Positions 48,101 through 57,739 of a stretch of 64,000 nucleotides of DNA are shown here, piece by piece. Made by a program: the position numbers and the translations under genes. Every line of letters starts with the position of its first letter. Position 1 is the first letter of the stretch. The stretch comes from Salminus brasiliensis (taxonomy: Eukaryota; Chordata; Actinopteri; Characiformes; Bryconidae): positions 10,949,449 to 11,013,448 of the forward strand of contig NC_132891.1 of the NCBI RefSeq assembly GCF_030463535.1, given 5' to 3'. The notes under the pieces are model-generated. The model was not told the DNA's origin and made no database searches. It saw only the letters and a program-made list of their open reading frames with translations.

Positions 48101-48996
48101 ACTAAATGGTTCTTGACTTGAGTGTATGGTTCTACAGCTTGGACATATGGTTCCAATTCTATGGCACGTAAGAGTTTCACTGATATATAAACCTTACATT
48201 ATGTGCAAAAAGTTTTTTTCTCATGACTTTTTCTCAAGATCTTTACCATTATTGAAAGGGTTTTGGTTCTTTCATTGAACTCTTTTTGGTTTTGGAGTGT
48301 AATAAGCCTTAATAACTAAGTAATAAACATTTGTAGGGTTATCACTTTGTTAATAAAGCAGAGAATGTATTTTTATTAGTTTACGCTGTTTAATAACTAG
48401 GTAATGGAGCAAAATAGCAGTTAAACCTACAGATCTATGGGTATAGTGAGAAATCATCAAAAAAAAAACCATTTTATTATCTATGGAGTAAAGCTTTTTA
48501 GAGTTTATTACTTTGGCAGTAAAACATAAAGTATATTTATTATCAGTTTAAGTGTTTTAATAACAATGTAATGAAGCAAAATAGCTGTAACAACTGGAGA
48601 TCTATGGGTATAGTGAGAAATCATAAAAAAAAAACTTTTTATTATCAATGTAGTAAACCTTTTTAGAGTTTATTACTTTGGCAATAAAGCATAAAATATA
48701 TTTATTATCAGTTTAAGCTGTTTAATAACCATGTAATAAAGCAAAATGACTGTTATAACTACAGTTCTATAAGCATAGTAAGAAATCAGCTCAAGTACAG
48801 TTCTCTAAAATAATTTCTTAATGGTAAAATGAACACAAATGAACTTTGGAGTAATTCTAATAGACCGAAACTGGTCCAGAAGCAGATGTCACAGCTGTAC
48901 ACAGCTGGCCATCTAAACGTACCTGTTCCTGCGAATAAAGCTCTTGCTGGAGAACCTGAAGTTGTGCTGAGGAACGCATGACATGCTACTCCCCAT
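33012..48996 (-). CDS. plekhn1: pleckstrin homology domain-containing family N member 1 (sixteen coding exons)
   Basis: Coding exons from the 5' end: 48996-48923, 46278-46185, 45895-45734, 44260-44180, 43315-43225, 41776-41643, 41007-40855, 39306-39226, 39121-39046, 38758-38613, 38232-38083, 36261-36019, 35888-35727, 35271-35050, 34821-34758, 33196-33012. All splice sites are GT-AG and all phases agree. The product has about 705 residues (human about 611). MGSSMSC at the start is a myristoylation signal (G2, S6) followed by a Cys suited to palmitoylation. PH domain 1 spans about residues 96-205 and ends in MDNWFGLLK. PH domain 2 spans about 242-350, with HLPCQEQYDRLLVMYPNN as its best match to human, and ends in FREWIQHFK. 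The C-terminal half is Ser/Pro-rich and unstructured, with three [LM]SPxYxxP motifs. Human PLEKHN1 is also a convergent neighbour of PERM1. The family is a membrane-associated adaptor, reported to bind acidic phospholipids and mitochondria; its role is poorly known. Confidence 0.93.
33200..34757 (-). other. plekhn1 intron 15
   Basis: 1.56 kb with no recognised element. Several short + strand frames are chance. A small AT run lies at about 34381. Confidence 0.6.
34758..34821 (-). CDS. plekhn1: plekhn1 exon 15
   Basis: CTTTCACAG|AGAGCG to TCGCCAG|GTGAG. A 64-base exon encoding RAFSGLSAAAEMRAMPYSHS plus the codon shared with the last exon. Confidence 0.82.
35050..35271 (-). CDS. plekhn1: plekhn1 exon 14
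   Basis: Acceptor TTTCAAACAG|, donor GCACAG|GTAACT. 74 codons (residues 550-623), proline- and arginine-rich, with ALEQRAQAVSRLKLLPAP as its most structured segment. Five other open frames on both strands here are shadows of its GC-rich sequence. Confidence 0.85.
35727..35888 (-). CDS. plekhn1: plekhn1 exon 13
   Basis: 54 codons (496-549) starting SNSWSTPPSSLKYQLSNP. It contains LSPLYDDPTTP, which matches the SPLYADPYTP segment of human PLEKHN1. Confidence 0.88.
36019..36261 (-). CDS. plekhn1: plekhn1 exon 12
   Basis: 81 codons (415-495), Ser/Thr-rich, starting YISSRPTSTDTQYSM after the acceptor TGTGTATGCAG|. It contains MSPIYNTPYT, the second [LM]SPxYxxP motif. Confidence 0.9.
36350..36612 (+). 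mobile_element. MITE family A, 5' half, in plekhn1 intron 11
   Basis: The left terminus with ACAAAAGTATTGGGAC and the following family A landmarks run to TTCCAAAAGTATTGGATGGA. The right half is missing. It begins only about 90 bases upstream of plekhn1 exon 12. Confidence 0.7.
36620..37670. other. rest of plekhn1 intron 11, 5' part
   Basis: AT-rich near 36650-36760, otherwise unremarkable. A non-repetitive block at 36880-37440 has no coding content. Confidence 0.5.
37672..37890. mobile_element. hairpin MITE family H copy in plekhn1 intron 11
   Basis: The left arm has GAGTGATACCATAGAAGAAC then CACTTTTGGTTCCAT. The right arm is its inverted counterpart, ending GATCGCTCAAAGAACT. The arms are about 50 bases with a middle of about 100, so the segment can fold into a long hairpin. 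No coding. Confidence 0.65.
38083..38232 (-). CDS. plekhn1: plekhn1 exon 11
   Basis: Acceptor TTGTCACCAG|, donor CTCTGT|GTGAGT. 50 codons (365-414), with SSGSRGGADPLQQSHGSRGS and, at the end, LSPGYTEPLC, the first [LM]SPxYxxP motif. Confidence 0.88.
38613..38758 (-). CDS. plekhn1: plekhn1 exon 10 (end of PH domain 2)
   Basis: Encodes KLINPIVVSCPNTSEFREW and the rest of the last strand and helix of PH2, including the invariant Trp. A linker, SPPPPVYDIIYTPTQ, follows. It begins in phase 1, with the Gly codon split as in exon 6. Confidence 0.92.
39046..39121 (-). CDS. plekhn1: plekhn1 exon 9 (PH domain 2)
   Basis: GKLPLNMITVTTPCQD..FMIEG, the middle strands of PH2. It aligns with human GELPLRAVHI..FLIEG. 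Starts in phase 0, ends in phase 1. Confidence 0.92.
39226..39306 (-). CDS. plekhn1: plekhn1 exon 8 (PH domain 2)
   Basis: EQYDRLLVMYPNNLIILSEE and DDNLFYK, the best-matching segment to human PLEKHN1 (EQWDRLLVLYP). 81 bases, phase 0 at both ends, like exon 4. Confidence 0.94.
39310..40380. other. plekhn1 intron 7, 3' part
   Basis: No recognised element. The 102-codon frame at 39491-39799 and the 90-codon frame at 39975-40247 have no splice support or known match. Confidence 0.5.
40388..40788 (-). mobile_element. MITE family A, full-length copy in plekhn1 intron 7
   Basis: Both termini are present in reverse order: TTGTGGACACCCCTCCTA at the left and GTCCCAATACTTTTGTCC at the right. About 0.4 kb and no coding. 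It ends about 65 bases downstream of plekhn1 exon 7. Confidence 0.78.
40855..41007 (-). CDS. plekhn1: plekhn1 exon 7 (inter-domain linker and start of PH domain 2)
   Basis: 51 codons (213-263). The linker VHKIEQTTEGKEELRNS is followed by the first PH2 strands, SLGTIVYVTKVRLQHLPC, matching human CASRVKLQHLPAQ. Confidence 0.92.
41643..41776 (-). CDS. plekhn1: plekhn1 exon 6 (end of PH domain 1)
   Basis: VSLNPIIVYCSSQEDMDNW, then FGLLKEHIEANGG: the last strand and C-terminal helix of PH1, with the invariant Trp. Begins in phase 1. Confidence 0.92.
41780..43220. other. plekhn1 intron 5
   Basis: 1.45 kb with no recognised repeat. Small frames on both strands look like chance. Confidence 0.5.
43225..43315 (-). 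CDS. plekhn1: plekhn1 exon 5 (PH domain 1)
   Basis: GTLPLKELTLSKVKNRNSYG, then DPQDFAFQING: the middle strands of PH1. Starts in phase 0, ends in phase 1 inside a Gly codon, as exon 9 does. Confidence 0.92.
43779..44147 (+). mobile_element. non-autonomous DNA element family B in plekhn1 intron 4
   Basis: The left end CACTGATCAGCCATAACATT and the right end (inverse CACAGATCAGTCATAACAC) form an inverted repeat of about 20 bp. The text after the left end, AAAACCACCTGCCTAATATT, is familiar from many fish genomes. No coding. A second copy is at 58496. Confidence 0.75.
44180..44260 (-). CDS. plekhn1: plekhn1 exon 4 (PH domain 1)
   Basis: DVHDCYLDLFQTHLHFVSNN, then TTGLTYQ. It aligns with human DVSDCYLELFPAHLYF. 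81 bases, phase 0 at both ends. Confidence 0.94.
44395..44560 (+). repeat. repeat family C copy in plekhn1 intron 3
   Basis: Contains GGAAGTCAATGTAAAAAGG followed by a TTTCGATTGGTCTAATCA segment, as in the other copies. Confidence 0.5.
45425..45690. mobile_element. hairpin MITE family H copy in plekhn1 intron 3
   Basis: The left arm ACAAAGGGTTCTGTGATGGC and the right arm (GGAACCAAATGTCGTTCTTC then TAAGGCATT) are inverted counterparts, with about 130 bases between them. Confidence 0.6.
45734..45895 (-). CDS. plekhn1: plekhn1 exon 3 (start of PH domain 1)
   Basis: 54 codons (57-110): EMSPKDLQAIENIKW, a Pro-rich PPFPYDPANG segment, then GRMIHSSKVRFRFVHCQ, the first strands of PH1 (human GKVVHYAKVQLRFQHSQ). 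Confidence 0.93.
46185..46278 (-). CDS. plekhn1: plekhn1 exon 2
   Basis: Encodes SSRLFRKKNPQEGQEKSNSI and INILCTVTPRK (up to residue 56). The acceptor region reads TTCTGAGCAGCAG|CC, so three AGs three bases apart could be used, adding or removing one or two Ser residues without a frame change. Confidence 0.85.
46280..47490. other. plekhn1 intron 1, 3' part
   Basis: No recognised element. The 108-codon frame at 47070-47396 has no known match or splice support. Confidence 0.5.
47496..47756. mobile_element. hairpin MITE family H, best-preserved copy (plekhn1 intron 1)
   Basis: The left arm (AAGGGTGCTTC, TTTGAGCGATGCCATAGTAG, CTGGTTCC) and the right arm (GGAACCAAAC, CTATGGCATCGCTAAAAGAA, AAGCACCCTT) are inverted complements over about 60 bases, with about 125 bases between. 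The inner part is also partly self-complementary (AAAGAACCTTTTAAAGG). No coding. It contains a TAAAGGTCA ERR-type half site at 47618-47626. Confidence 0.75.
48330..48795. repeat. tandem satellite, ~166-bp unit, about three copies (plekhn1 intron 1)
   Basis: TTTAATAACNANGTAATG/A recurs at 48391, 48559 and 48723 (periods 168 and 164), each followed by AGCAAAATAG-type text. Copies one and two share GATCTATGGGTATAGTGAG. Copies two and three share TTTTTAGAGTTTATTACTTT before them. Confidence 0.85.
48923..48996 (-). CDS. plekhn1: plekhn1 exon 1 (start codon exon)
   Basis: ATG in good context (AACATGG) opens MGSSMSCVPQHNFRFSSKSF, then IRRN. The human protein starts MGNSHCVPQ. The donor is AACAG|GTACGT. 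Gly2 with Ser6 fits N-myristoyltransferase, and Cys7 could be palmitoylated. Confidence 0.92.
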
Positions 48997-49200
48997 GTTG
49001 ATCCTGAGTGTGTGTGTGTGTCTCCTCAGTGAGTGAACGTGTCTCCGCCGGACCAGGCGTGTAATATTCCCTTAGCTGTAATCCAAGCTGTGTGAAGTGA
49101 GTTAGTTCTTCAAGCAGTGAAGTGAGACTGACACTGAGAACGCTGAGAGAGAGGAGTGTATTCAAGGAGTGTGTCAGTGGGAGGGGCCAGAGCGAGGTGA
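48997..49200 (-). promoter_or_regulatory. plekhn1 5' UTR and promoter region
   Basis: About 170 bases upstream of the ATG on the - strand there is a GC box-like GGCCCCTCCC (about 49180-49190). The sequence between has no ATG that opens a longer frame. The exact start site is not visible. Confidence 0.4.
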
Positions 49201-49259
49201 GTGTGTGTGTATGTGTGTGGGGGCAAAGGGGGAGGAGACGGGGGCAGAGTAGTGGAGTT

Positions 49260-50454
49260 CACACTTACTTGGGATCCCACCCCTAAATCAAGACTCAAAA
49301 CAAAGAGAGAAGTGTGCCTTTTCACACCTCACCTCAGACAAATGGGCCTCATTTAAATGTTTTGAAGGCCATCATCAAAGACTGTCAGGGCCCAATGGAG
49401 CTCTGGTGGTGTCAATCAAGCCCATACACATGCACACACAGGCATGTCTAAACATGACTGTACATTGGACAGTCCACTAATGCCATGAGAAGGGGCTGGT
49501 ATTTTATTAACATTGATACTTATATTCCACTAAGAGCTCAGAGAGATTTATAGAGTTTATACATGTATCAAATTCACAAAATCATTTTTGTGCTGCTTAA
49601 TACAAAAGGAAGTCCCACTGTTCTCATTCTCTGTGACATATCTACCAAAGGTAGATTATATCTGCCCAGTATTGTTTATATTACTCCAGTTATTGATACA
49701 TGGAGAGCATTATTAATACCATGACGTTGAATTATTGACTTCTGGTGAAATCTTGACAAACTTCCTAGATGTTCCTAATGTCAGTATATAGTATATTGTA
49801 TATAATATACTGTAAATACAGTATATGATATACAGTATATAACATAATATACAATATACAATAATATATAAAACATGTTTAAAAAACAGTGTGTGCAAAT
49901 GTAATGGCACATCCAATATGTTATGTTCCATTTTTTTCATTCAAGTTTCTATCCTGCAGAGCCTTTGTACACTAACTTTTACTTAGAAAATCAACACAAT
50001 GCACCATTTAACCAGTGCAGTTCATAACTTTTGCATAAGACTCTCATGCAAAACCTTGTATTTCCAAAATGGCAACTTTACAGCAGAGGGACAATGCACT
50101 TTCAGAACTAAATAACAGTGGAAGTCCATGTAGATTTTATTCTTTACATTGGAGTACTAGATTTGAACTATTTCAAATTAAAAGTGAGAAATTGCAAAAA
50201 TTAAGATTTTTACATGACAGCATCAATGTCCTAGTGTATATTATACATCTGCTTTAAAGTGTTAACATATGGGACAACACCTATAGGAACTCTTTTTTTT
50301 TATTCAAATCATATTCTCAACAACAAAACTGCATGCACACGTATCGGTGTATTAATGTCAATTATTCATATTAATGCCTCAAGGAGTACCTGACTGTCAG
50401 ACTACCTCATACATTTGAGTAGAATTTATTTATTCCACATATACTTAAATATAT

Positions 50455-50528
<74 letters not shown>

Positions 50529-51730
50529 GTTTTTTTCATTTGCTTGTTGAGATGATTGTTCAAAAGTTTGGAATCACTTTTTTCATGACAATTCAACCCA
50601 TTTGTTTGGCAATAAATGTATTAAAAGATTTTTATGGTAATGTTACTATGGGAATGACTGTATAACATCAATATGTAATAACTGTATATAATAACTATAA
50701 AACTACTCATGTGCAGAATGTTTTCTTGTTCAAAGGAGATCAAATCTGGAGGCACTTACCTGAAGACAGAATGATTCTAAATATTCATAATTACATTATA
50801 TTGTTTATCATCATATCATTAATAATGCAGCCAGACAAGGATATGATAATCTCTGTAATGCAGGATAATGCAGATGATGCAGTTAAACAAGGATATAGTA
50901 ATCTTTATTTAAATCTAGATGGGATGAATGTAAATATGTGGAGAACTGAATGTATGCAGAAGCTAAAGTTAATAATAGGAGGTCACACACTGCACATTCA
51001 GTCAATATAGTTCACCACAATTCACCTTTACTGTGTTGTTGGCTTTTCACTGGAGCATTTTACTGACAGCTCTGGTTCTTCAGCAGAATTATGGAAATTC
51101 CTGATTTTCAGGTCAGTGATGAGATCTCTAACTGAAAGGCCTGAGGGTGCCTCCGTTTCAGGAAGGAGTTGCAGTGTATTCGCTCTGCCTTATTTGCTTA
51201 GAAAAACATCTCGTTGAGTGTATGTCCCCATGTGTATTTGGGAATAAGGAAGATGTCATCTAATCAAATTATGGGCCAACCTGCCCCACATGCTGTCAGA
51301 CGGGTCGAATACAATGCAATCTGATCCCAGAGTGTGTGTGCTTCTGATATACTGCTCTTCAAAGCACAGCCGAAGTGCAACGTTATCACAAACTTGCTAA
51401 GAAAAGCCTGCAGGACCGCCACTCTGCTCTGATGTCTACCTGTGTGAAGATGGGCATCAAATATACACTTGACTGCTGTTTATGTTTGCTTTGTTTGGTC
51501 AGGGTAGTGTAGTGAAAACGGTCAGGGCATTATCTGATTAATTCTGTTTATTTAACGCTTTAGATTCAGTAGTGAAATGGAAAGGATGGAGGATTGAGGC
51601 TGGAAACAATGGGCCTCGTTCATCAACCTCTCTTAAGAGAAGATGTCTTCTTTAAACCCACTTACTAAGGTTTCACATAGACTCATAGACCAATGTTTTC
51701 ACATTTGGGATTTGTTCAATGTACATAGAC
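49260..51730. other. gene-free stretch upstream of plekhn1
   Basis: No exon is recognised. It holds a TA-rich quasi-palindromic patch (49785-49870), a family C fragment (50050-50170), a long TC/TA microsatellite, and a Tc1-end-like GTTCAAAAGTTTGGAATCAC at about 50559. Confidence 0.5.
50454..50525. repeat. (TC)n(TA)n compound microsatellite
   Basis: About 12 TC units pass directly into about 24 TA units. Confidence 0.95.
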
Positions 51731-51754
51731 AATGGGATCCATCATTATATTAGA

Positions 51755-52160
51755 TATATGGACAAAAGTATTAGGACACCCAATTTATTTTTCCTCTGAA
51801 ATTAAAGATCCTGCTTTTATTGGTGTAACTTATTTAATTACATTTAGCCACAAGAGCATCAGTGAGGTCAATATGCTGGATGATCACGACCCCATCCCAC
51901 CTCCCCAACTCATCCCAAAAGTATTGAATGGAGCGCCATCATTCCAGAGAACACAGTTCCATTGCTCTGCAGCACAGTACCCCTCTAGCTCACGAATGCT
52001 TAAGAGAGTCCTATTCTATCTGCAATACTTCTCTAGAGGGACTAGACAAGCTGTGGGTGTGCATTTGCACATTCGTGTCAACAACGGGTGCAACTGAAAG
52101 TAGAACTGAATGTATTCTTTAGAAGGGCAGTCTACAAACATTTGGACACATAGTGTAGCT
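51755..52160 (+). mobile_element. MITE family A, full-length copy
   Basis: Runs from ATATATGGACAAAAGTATTA to ACATTTGGACACATAGTGTA with all internal landmarks, including ACTAGACAAGCTGTG. It gives the clearest inverted terminal repeats in the window. Confidence 0.78.
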
Positions 52161-52169
52161 GCGAGCAAC

Positions 52170-53360
52170 TCTGTGGTTTAAACACACATCATAAATCTGA
52201 CATAGACATTTAGAACTTTTAGAACCTGGTTAGAACTTTTCTTTAGAACACATTTGAGAAGATGTTGGTGAATGTAGCCCCTAGATGCCATGGAACCACT
52301 TGTGGTTCCCCGAGGAAACTTTCAATGTATGATCCTTTTCATAACTTGATTTTCAAACAGTTTTGCAAAACGTTCAACAGAGCCTTCAGAGAAGTGAGAG
52401 GGGTTCTTTCGTGGCTTCTGTCATCCTACTTTTTACAATCTCATTACAATCCTCTGGCCTCAATGTCATTAAAAATGAATGCGTGTGCTTATTGTGTGGG
52501 TGGCTGGTGATCTAAACCAGATGATCCAGGATATGGAAGAAGAGCCTGAGAACTTAGGAGATCAGCATTTGCACTCGCTTTGCTTTTAAACTCCCATCTG
52601 TCAAGACATTTCCAGAACCACTGACAACAAAGACCAGAATGGGTTATTAACTCAAATGAAAACAGGGAGGAATAAAAGTATGCTTGGAAATTTTGGGTGG
52701 GTCTTACATTCTCTTCCAGCTTAGTAGAACCAAAAAGTCCCAAGACGTCTTTTTAAGAAGTTGTAAGAAGTTGTAAGAAAAACATAAGTGTTTGCTGTGA
52801 TAACCCTCATACATAGACAGACAGCGGAGTGAGACATATTTCTCTATGTCATAGCTCAATGCTGTCATGGAAAAACAGCTCCCCTTTACTCGATCGCTCA
52901 CTCACTCACCTGTGAGAGGTGACTCACTCCGTAACTGCGAAGCCTCTGGAGTTCAGGAGTAATTTAGGGAAGAGCTCAGCACAGGCTGGGAAAGTTCAGG
53001 CTGCTGTCATGAGTTTCTGTCTGTAGACTGTCAGTTTCGGCTTCCTCCACTCCGGTGTTTCCCTTCTGGTCATTACTGCCAACCTGGATTTACCAGGATT
53101 TCAGTCTTATCCACACCAATGAAAGGAAATAAACACTATGTGACAAACTGTGAAACAGAAAGCACTTAAAATAAATGTGGCAGGAATATCGTCATATCGA
53201 GTGATGCCAGAGAAGAACCACTTTTGCTTCTCTAGAGAACTGTTCAGCTGGTTTCGAGTTGACCAACTTGAGGACACTTAACAGTCTCCGCATCCAGGTT
53301 TTTTAATATCACATCTCGGTTTTGTAAAATAATATAAAATATATATGGTGACTGTCACAC
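52170..53360. other. gene-free stretch
   Basis: Degenerate family H fragments lie at about 52285 and 53205. The segment at 52880-53090 is GC-richer and could hold an upstream non-coding exon, but no clear splice site decides it. Confidence 0.35.
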
Positions 53361-53364
53361 AAAA

Positions 53365-53570
53365 ACATTGTATCTCCAAAAACATAATAGGAGAAGTAAA
53401 ATCCTTCTTCACTTTGAATGTAAGTCGATGTAAAAAGATATTATTCCAAGTTCTATTGGTCAATTCATCATAATATTTTGATACAATGTAAAGAACAACT
53501 ACCAGATTCGCATTATGTCAAAAAGTGAAAATCTACAAAAAATGAATATACAAGGTTTTGCCTGACCATG
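53365..53570 (+). repeat. repeat family C copy
   Basis: TTGTATCTCCAAAAACATAA, GTAAGTCGATGTAAAAAGAT and TTCTATTGGTCAATTCATCA occur in family order. Confidence 0.6.
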
Positions 53571-53579
53571 ACATAGTTT

Positions 53580-56500
53580 ATTTCACCTCTTACATCCTGT
53601 GCTAATGCTACCGGTCACATCTGTCTCTTGGACTGGTTAGTTGTTGATGGCTGTGGCTCATAGGCCCTGTCTCCTGTCCACATGGAAACACAGTTTTTGG
53701 TCACTGAATATGGAGCTTTTCAAAAAAAGCTCTCCAAGGTGTATAGTGCTGTCGTGTGGATGGGAAAACGGAGCTTAAGGAAAACGCTGATGTCACATGC
53801 ATGTTTCTGGCTGAATCTGAAATACTTCCTCATTCCCTATATAGTGAACTACGTAAGTCATAAAACTACAGTGTCTACACACAGATAGCACCAGGTTTTA
53901 GATTTCCAGCTGTAAATAACTACAAATTGTGAATTCCAAATGTAATGTTCTATTACACATATATAATGCTTTGTTTAGATTTAGAATCTGTAATGTTGTG
54001 ACTTGTATAGTACACTTCACAGGGCGTAGTGTGTAATTTGGAATTAATCCTGTGTTTTCTTCCTTCTTTGTGGAGTTTTGACATCTCCCTTCATGAAATA
54101 CTGTCACCCCATACAGAACTAGCAGGCTTCTACAAGTGTTTTCGTCTCTGTTGTGGATGGAAATCTTTTCCAATCTATAGAGATCTCCATTTCCTGGAAT
54201 ATCCTGATATGTGTGGACAGGGCCACAGTTTATTGATGGTGGGTAAATGCTCAGTTGCACCATTTGGAAATCCCTGACTTTAGTTACTTTTCTGTAGCTA
54301 CAAATGTTTACACAAATGATTATTATTTTTTATTTAAATAAGTAAGGCTGATCTAAAATTGAATTGGTTGAAGTTCATTGAACATCACATAATATGTTTG
54401 CATAACAGAATGTAAGACAAACTACAGGCTTGTGCAAAAGTTTTGGCACCCCCGGACAAATTACATTTTTTTTTCTAAATAAAAATGACTTCACATACTT
54501 AACAGTAGACATATAAAAACATATAAAAAGAAATATAAACAGACACATAATTACTGTTTTTGTGCTTAATAAATATAGCATGTCCAAGGTTAATAGGTTG
54601 TATTATGTTTATACTTATTTTCCTTAATATATTATTATATATGTTAAATTCCAAAAATAAATAGGAAGATTTGTTTCCTGCAGAGGAAATTTGATAGATT
54701 TGTTTGTAGATTTGTAAACTGTAATTATGTGTTGCAAGTACTGAGGCAGATTTATTTGGGCTAAGCAAAAATAATGTTGTAATCCAATATTTAGATATTA
54801 CCAGATTTCTTTTTCTTTATTTCATTATTTGTTTGCTCAAGTAAAATAAAAATCCTACATTGGCTATACTGCTACAATCTTACTTTGCATAGCATGGAAC
54901 ACATATGCTACTTTACATAAGTAAAGCCAAAGAATCACAGAGGAACCAAAATGTAGGACAGTTTGACCACAGCCACTGGATATCATCATCTCAGAGCTTT
55001 TAATTTAGTGGCTTTTGCAGCGTTATCATAATGAGATTTTGAGTGCACTGACAGGTTTAGCACAAGTGCTATGTTTTGTTTCAGAAAAATGTTCAGACGA
55101 TTATAGTAAATACCTCACACTTCCAGTTTCCAGTCAAATGCAAATGGATTTAATAATGATTGAGCTCTCAGACAGTCAATCTTCCTTGCCAGTTCATCAT
55201 CTGACAGCTCAGTCATTAAGGGAATCTGCCTCTGAATGGAAGTGTGTACTGGCATTTTCTCCCACATGGACAGAGCTGCTATTTATTACCACTATCTTCA
55301 TTAATCAGCTTTGGAAGTTCATCAGAACCTCTAACGTTGTTCCTGCTATTATCAGCAACATGCAAAGCAGCCAGATTATCTAAGTAGCAGTTTAATGCAA
55401 GTGTATATACTTTATCCTGATGGCATTTATCAATGAAACTCACATTACGACTCCCACTAATAATAAAACTCATATGAACAGTTCCAGCTTATTTTTCTGT
55501 CAACTGTAACTGAAACTGAAGACTAAAGTGAAAGGAGGAAACCATCAACCGCAGCCAATATCAACACTGTAACTCATCATCTGCCCAGAACATTTTATGA
55601 ATGCATTTTTTCCCAGGCCTTGTCCAGGAAAGAGATCTTCCGATTTTAAAAAACACGGTATTCTGGTTTTAACCTAGCAGGAATACATGCTTTCAACATG
55701 ACTTTCCCTTGAACAATTGGAGGAAAAAACTACTTAAAGTCTTAAAATCTTCCTAGACCTGTGAATCACATTCATTTAACCTTCTGCTTTCCTTTAACCT
55801 GTTTTTTTTTGTGACGGCTGGGAAAGATCTCATACATGGCACAGAAAGAATGAGTCAGATTTAGTCTGTTTTCACATTTCAAAAATTCATTAATGTAATC
55901 TAGAACCGAGCCTAAACACGTAAAATGCATCCACAGTTCTGCCATTTCACCTGTAGTTGCCCATCAGAGCCATATCCATATTCAATGTTTAATTTTACCC
56001 TCTCAGGTCCGCTTATGTTTGCATGGGCTTATGCCGTGTTCCATTTACCTCCGAAAGTGCACGTCTGGGAATGCCATCATGCTCGAGTTGATCCAGAGGT
56101 TACCACAACTGGTTCTGACAGTGTTTTATGCCAAATCTAACCAAAACATGCCCCACTATCTATGTCTGAGGTTAGCACTGTCAGTGATACTAGTTGACAA
56201 CATTCAGTACAGTATTTTGCCAAACACCATGGGAACATGCTCACATATAGACGTTGGGCGATACTGTGTGCACAACTGATTTAATGAGACAGAAAAAAAG
56301 TATATAAGTGTTAATAAACTGTATAATATTACTGCTTTTACTGTTGATGTATGGTGTGGCCATCTTGGATTTTGAACTCTGGATCCTGGATCCGACATCC
56401 TAGTTCAAACTGAATGCAGCATTACTGTACATACCAAAAACAGTTCAAAGGATCATGGGCTGTTTTACTCCAACCAAAGCTCAAAAGGATCAACTCTTAG

Positions 56501-57735
56501 ATTTTGTCCATATATTGTATTTTAAATGCACATTACAACAAGTCAAAAGAAAATTAGAGACATGTTGAATTATCAATTATGAATTGTTTGAGTCATAATT
56601 AATTTGTTGATATGTGGTCCTGGACATTTTACTGTATATAACCAGTAAACATACCAGTGTCTCAAGTGTAATGTTGATGGTAAAATACTGGCAAATCAGA
56701 AAGTTGTCTTTGGTGGATATTTTGCCTAACAATGTCATTCATAAACATTCCATGAAATTCTAGCTTTTGCAGCCTTTAAAACCATCTAATGTCTGGTTTC
56801 AATTGCCATTGTGAAACATTCGGGTTCTGTAAGTTTCTCTGCAACAGAGAATTTAGCATTAAACAGCTGAGAATGACTTTGTTACCATTGAAATTAGAAG
56901 AATTGTTGAAGAGAAAGTCTGGACCTGTCATTATTTTTCTCACATTGCCACCAGGATCAGATACACATTACAAGACGTTGGAGATTTGCAATTGTGTCCC
57001 TCAGCACACTTAAAGACCCATAATGAGTCTTTCTGGCCTAAAACACACACACACACAGACATGTCATCTGCTTTGTCCATGGTGGGATTATCAGTAGACG
57101 TCTCTAGCAATGTTATTCCAGACTCAGCCAGGGTGCTAACTTCACACCTTGGCCTCTTTTAGTGGACCACATGGGATGGAGTTGTAGCGTCAGGCGTGCG
57201 AGAAAGAACCACCGGCGTCGAAGTTCTCACGGTGCCAAAGAAAAAAGTGCACCTAAATACCTTTGTATTTCTTTGAAGCGCAGATCAAACGATTGCCAGT
57301 AATTAATTTGATTGAATTTGATTATGTTGGGTATTGAAATTCTCTTGATGACATCAGTCAAACATGACAAGCAGAAAAGCAGGTCACTGAAGTCAAGAGA
57401 TACCCACATGATCCCAGGTTAAAGGGAATTTTGTGTTCTGGACAAGCTCAGGCTAGGCTAAGGCTTTCCAGTGACGTATTTACCAGCAGTACCATACACT
57501 TCTCAAGAACTGCAACACAAAAGCAGTACTGCAAGTCCAAACCTCTTTCAGATTTGTAATGTGGAAATCAGTGCATGGTGATTATACAGCAGGCAGATGA
57601 ATAATATAATTCTATAACATATGTCTCACACTTAAAAGTAATAACTGATGTCAACTGATGTTCAAGTGTAACTATAACTAAATTACCACTTGTTAACTGA
57701 ATATTATTTAATTACATTGCATGCAGAAAGCAGAG
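53580..57735. other. gene-free stretch
   Basis: No exon is recognised over about 4 kb. At 54425-54455 GTGCAAAAGTTTTGGCACCC looks like a single Tc1-type terminal repeat with no visible partner. The 121-codon (53898-54263) and 122-codon (55015-55383) frames have no recognisable content. Confidence 0.45.
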
Positions 57736-57739
57736 TAAT

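Noticed and set aside
53898..54263. 121-codon open frame on the - strand
   Set aside because: No recognised content and an overlapping frame on the + strand; no splice or promoter evidence.
55015..55383. 122-codon open frame
   Set aside because: No known match, no supporting neighbours; likely chance.
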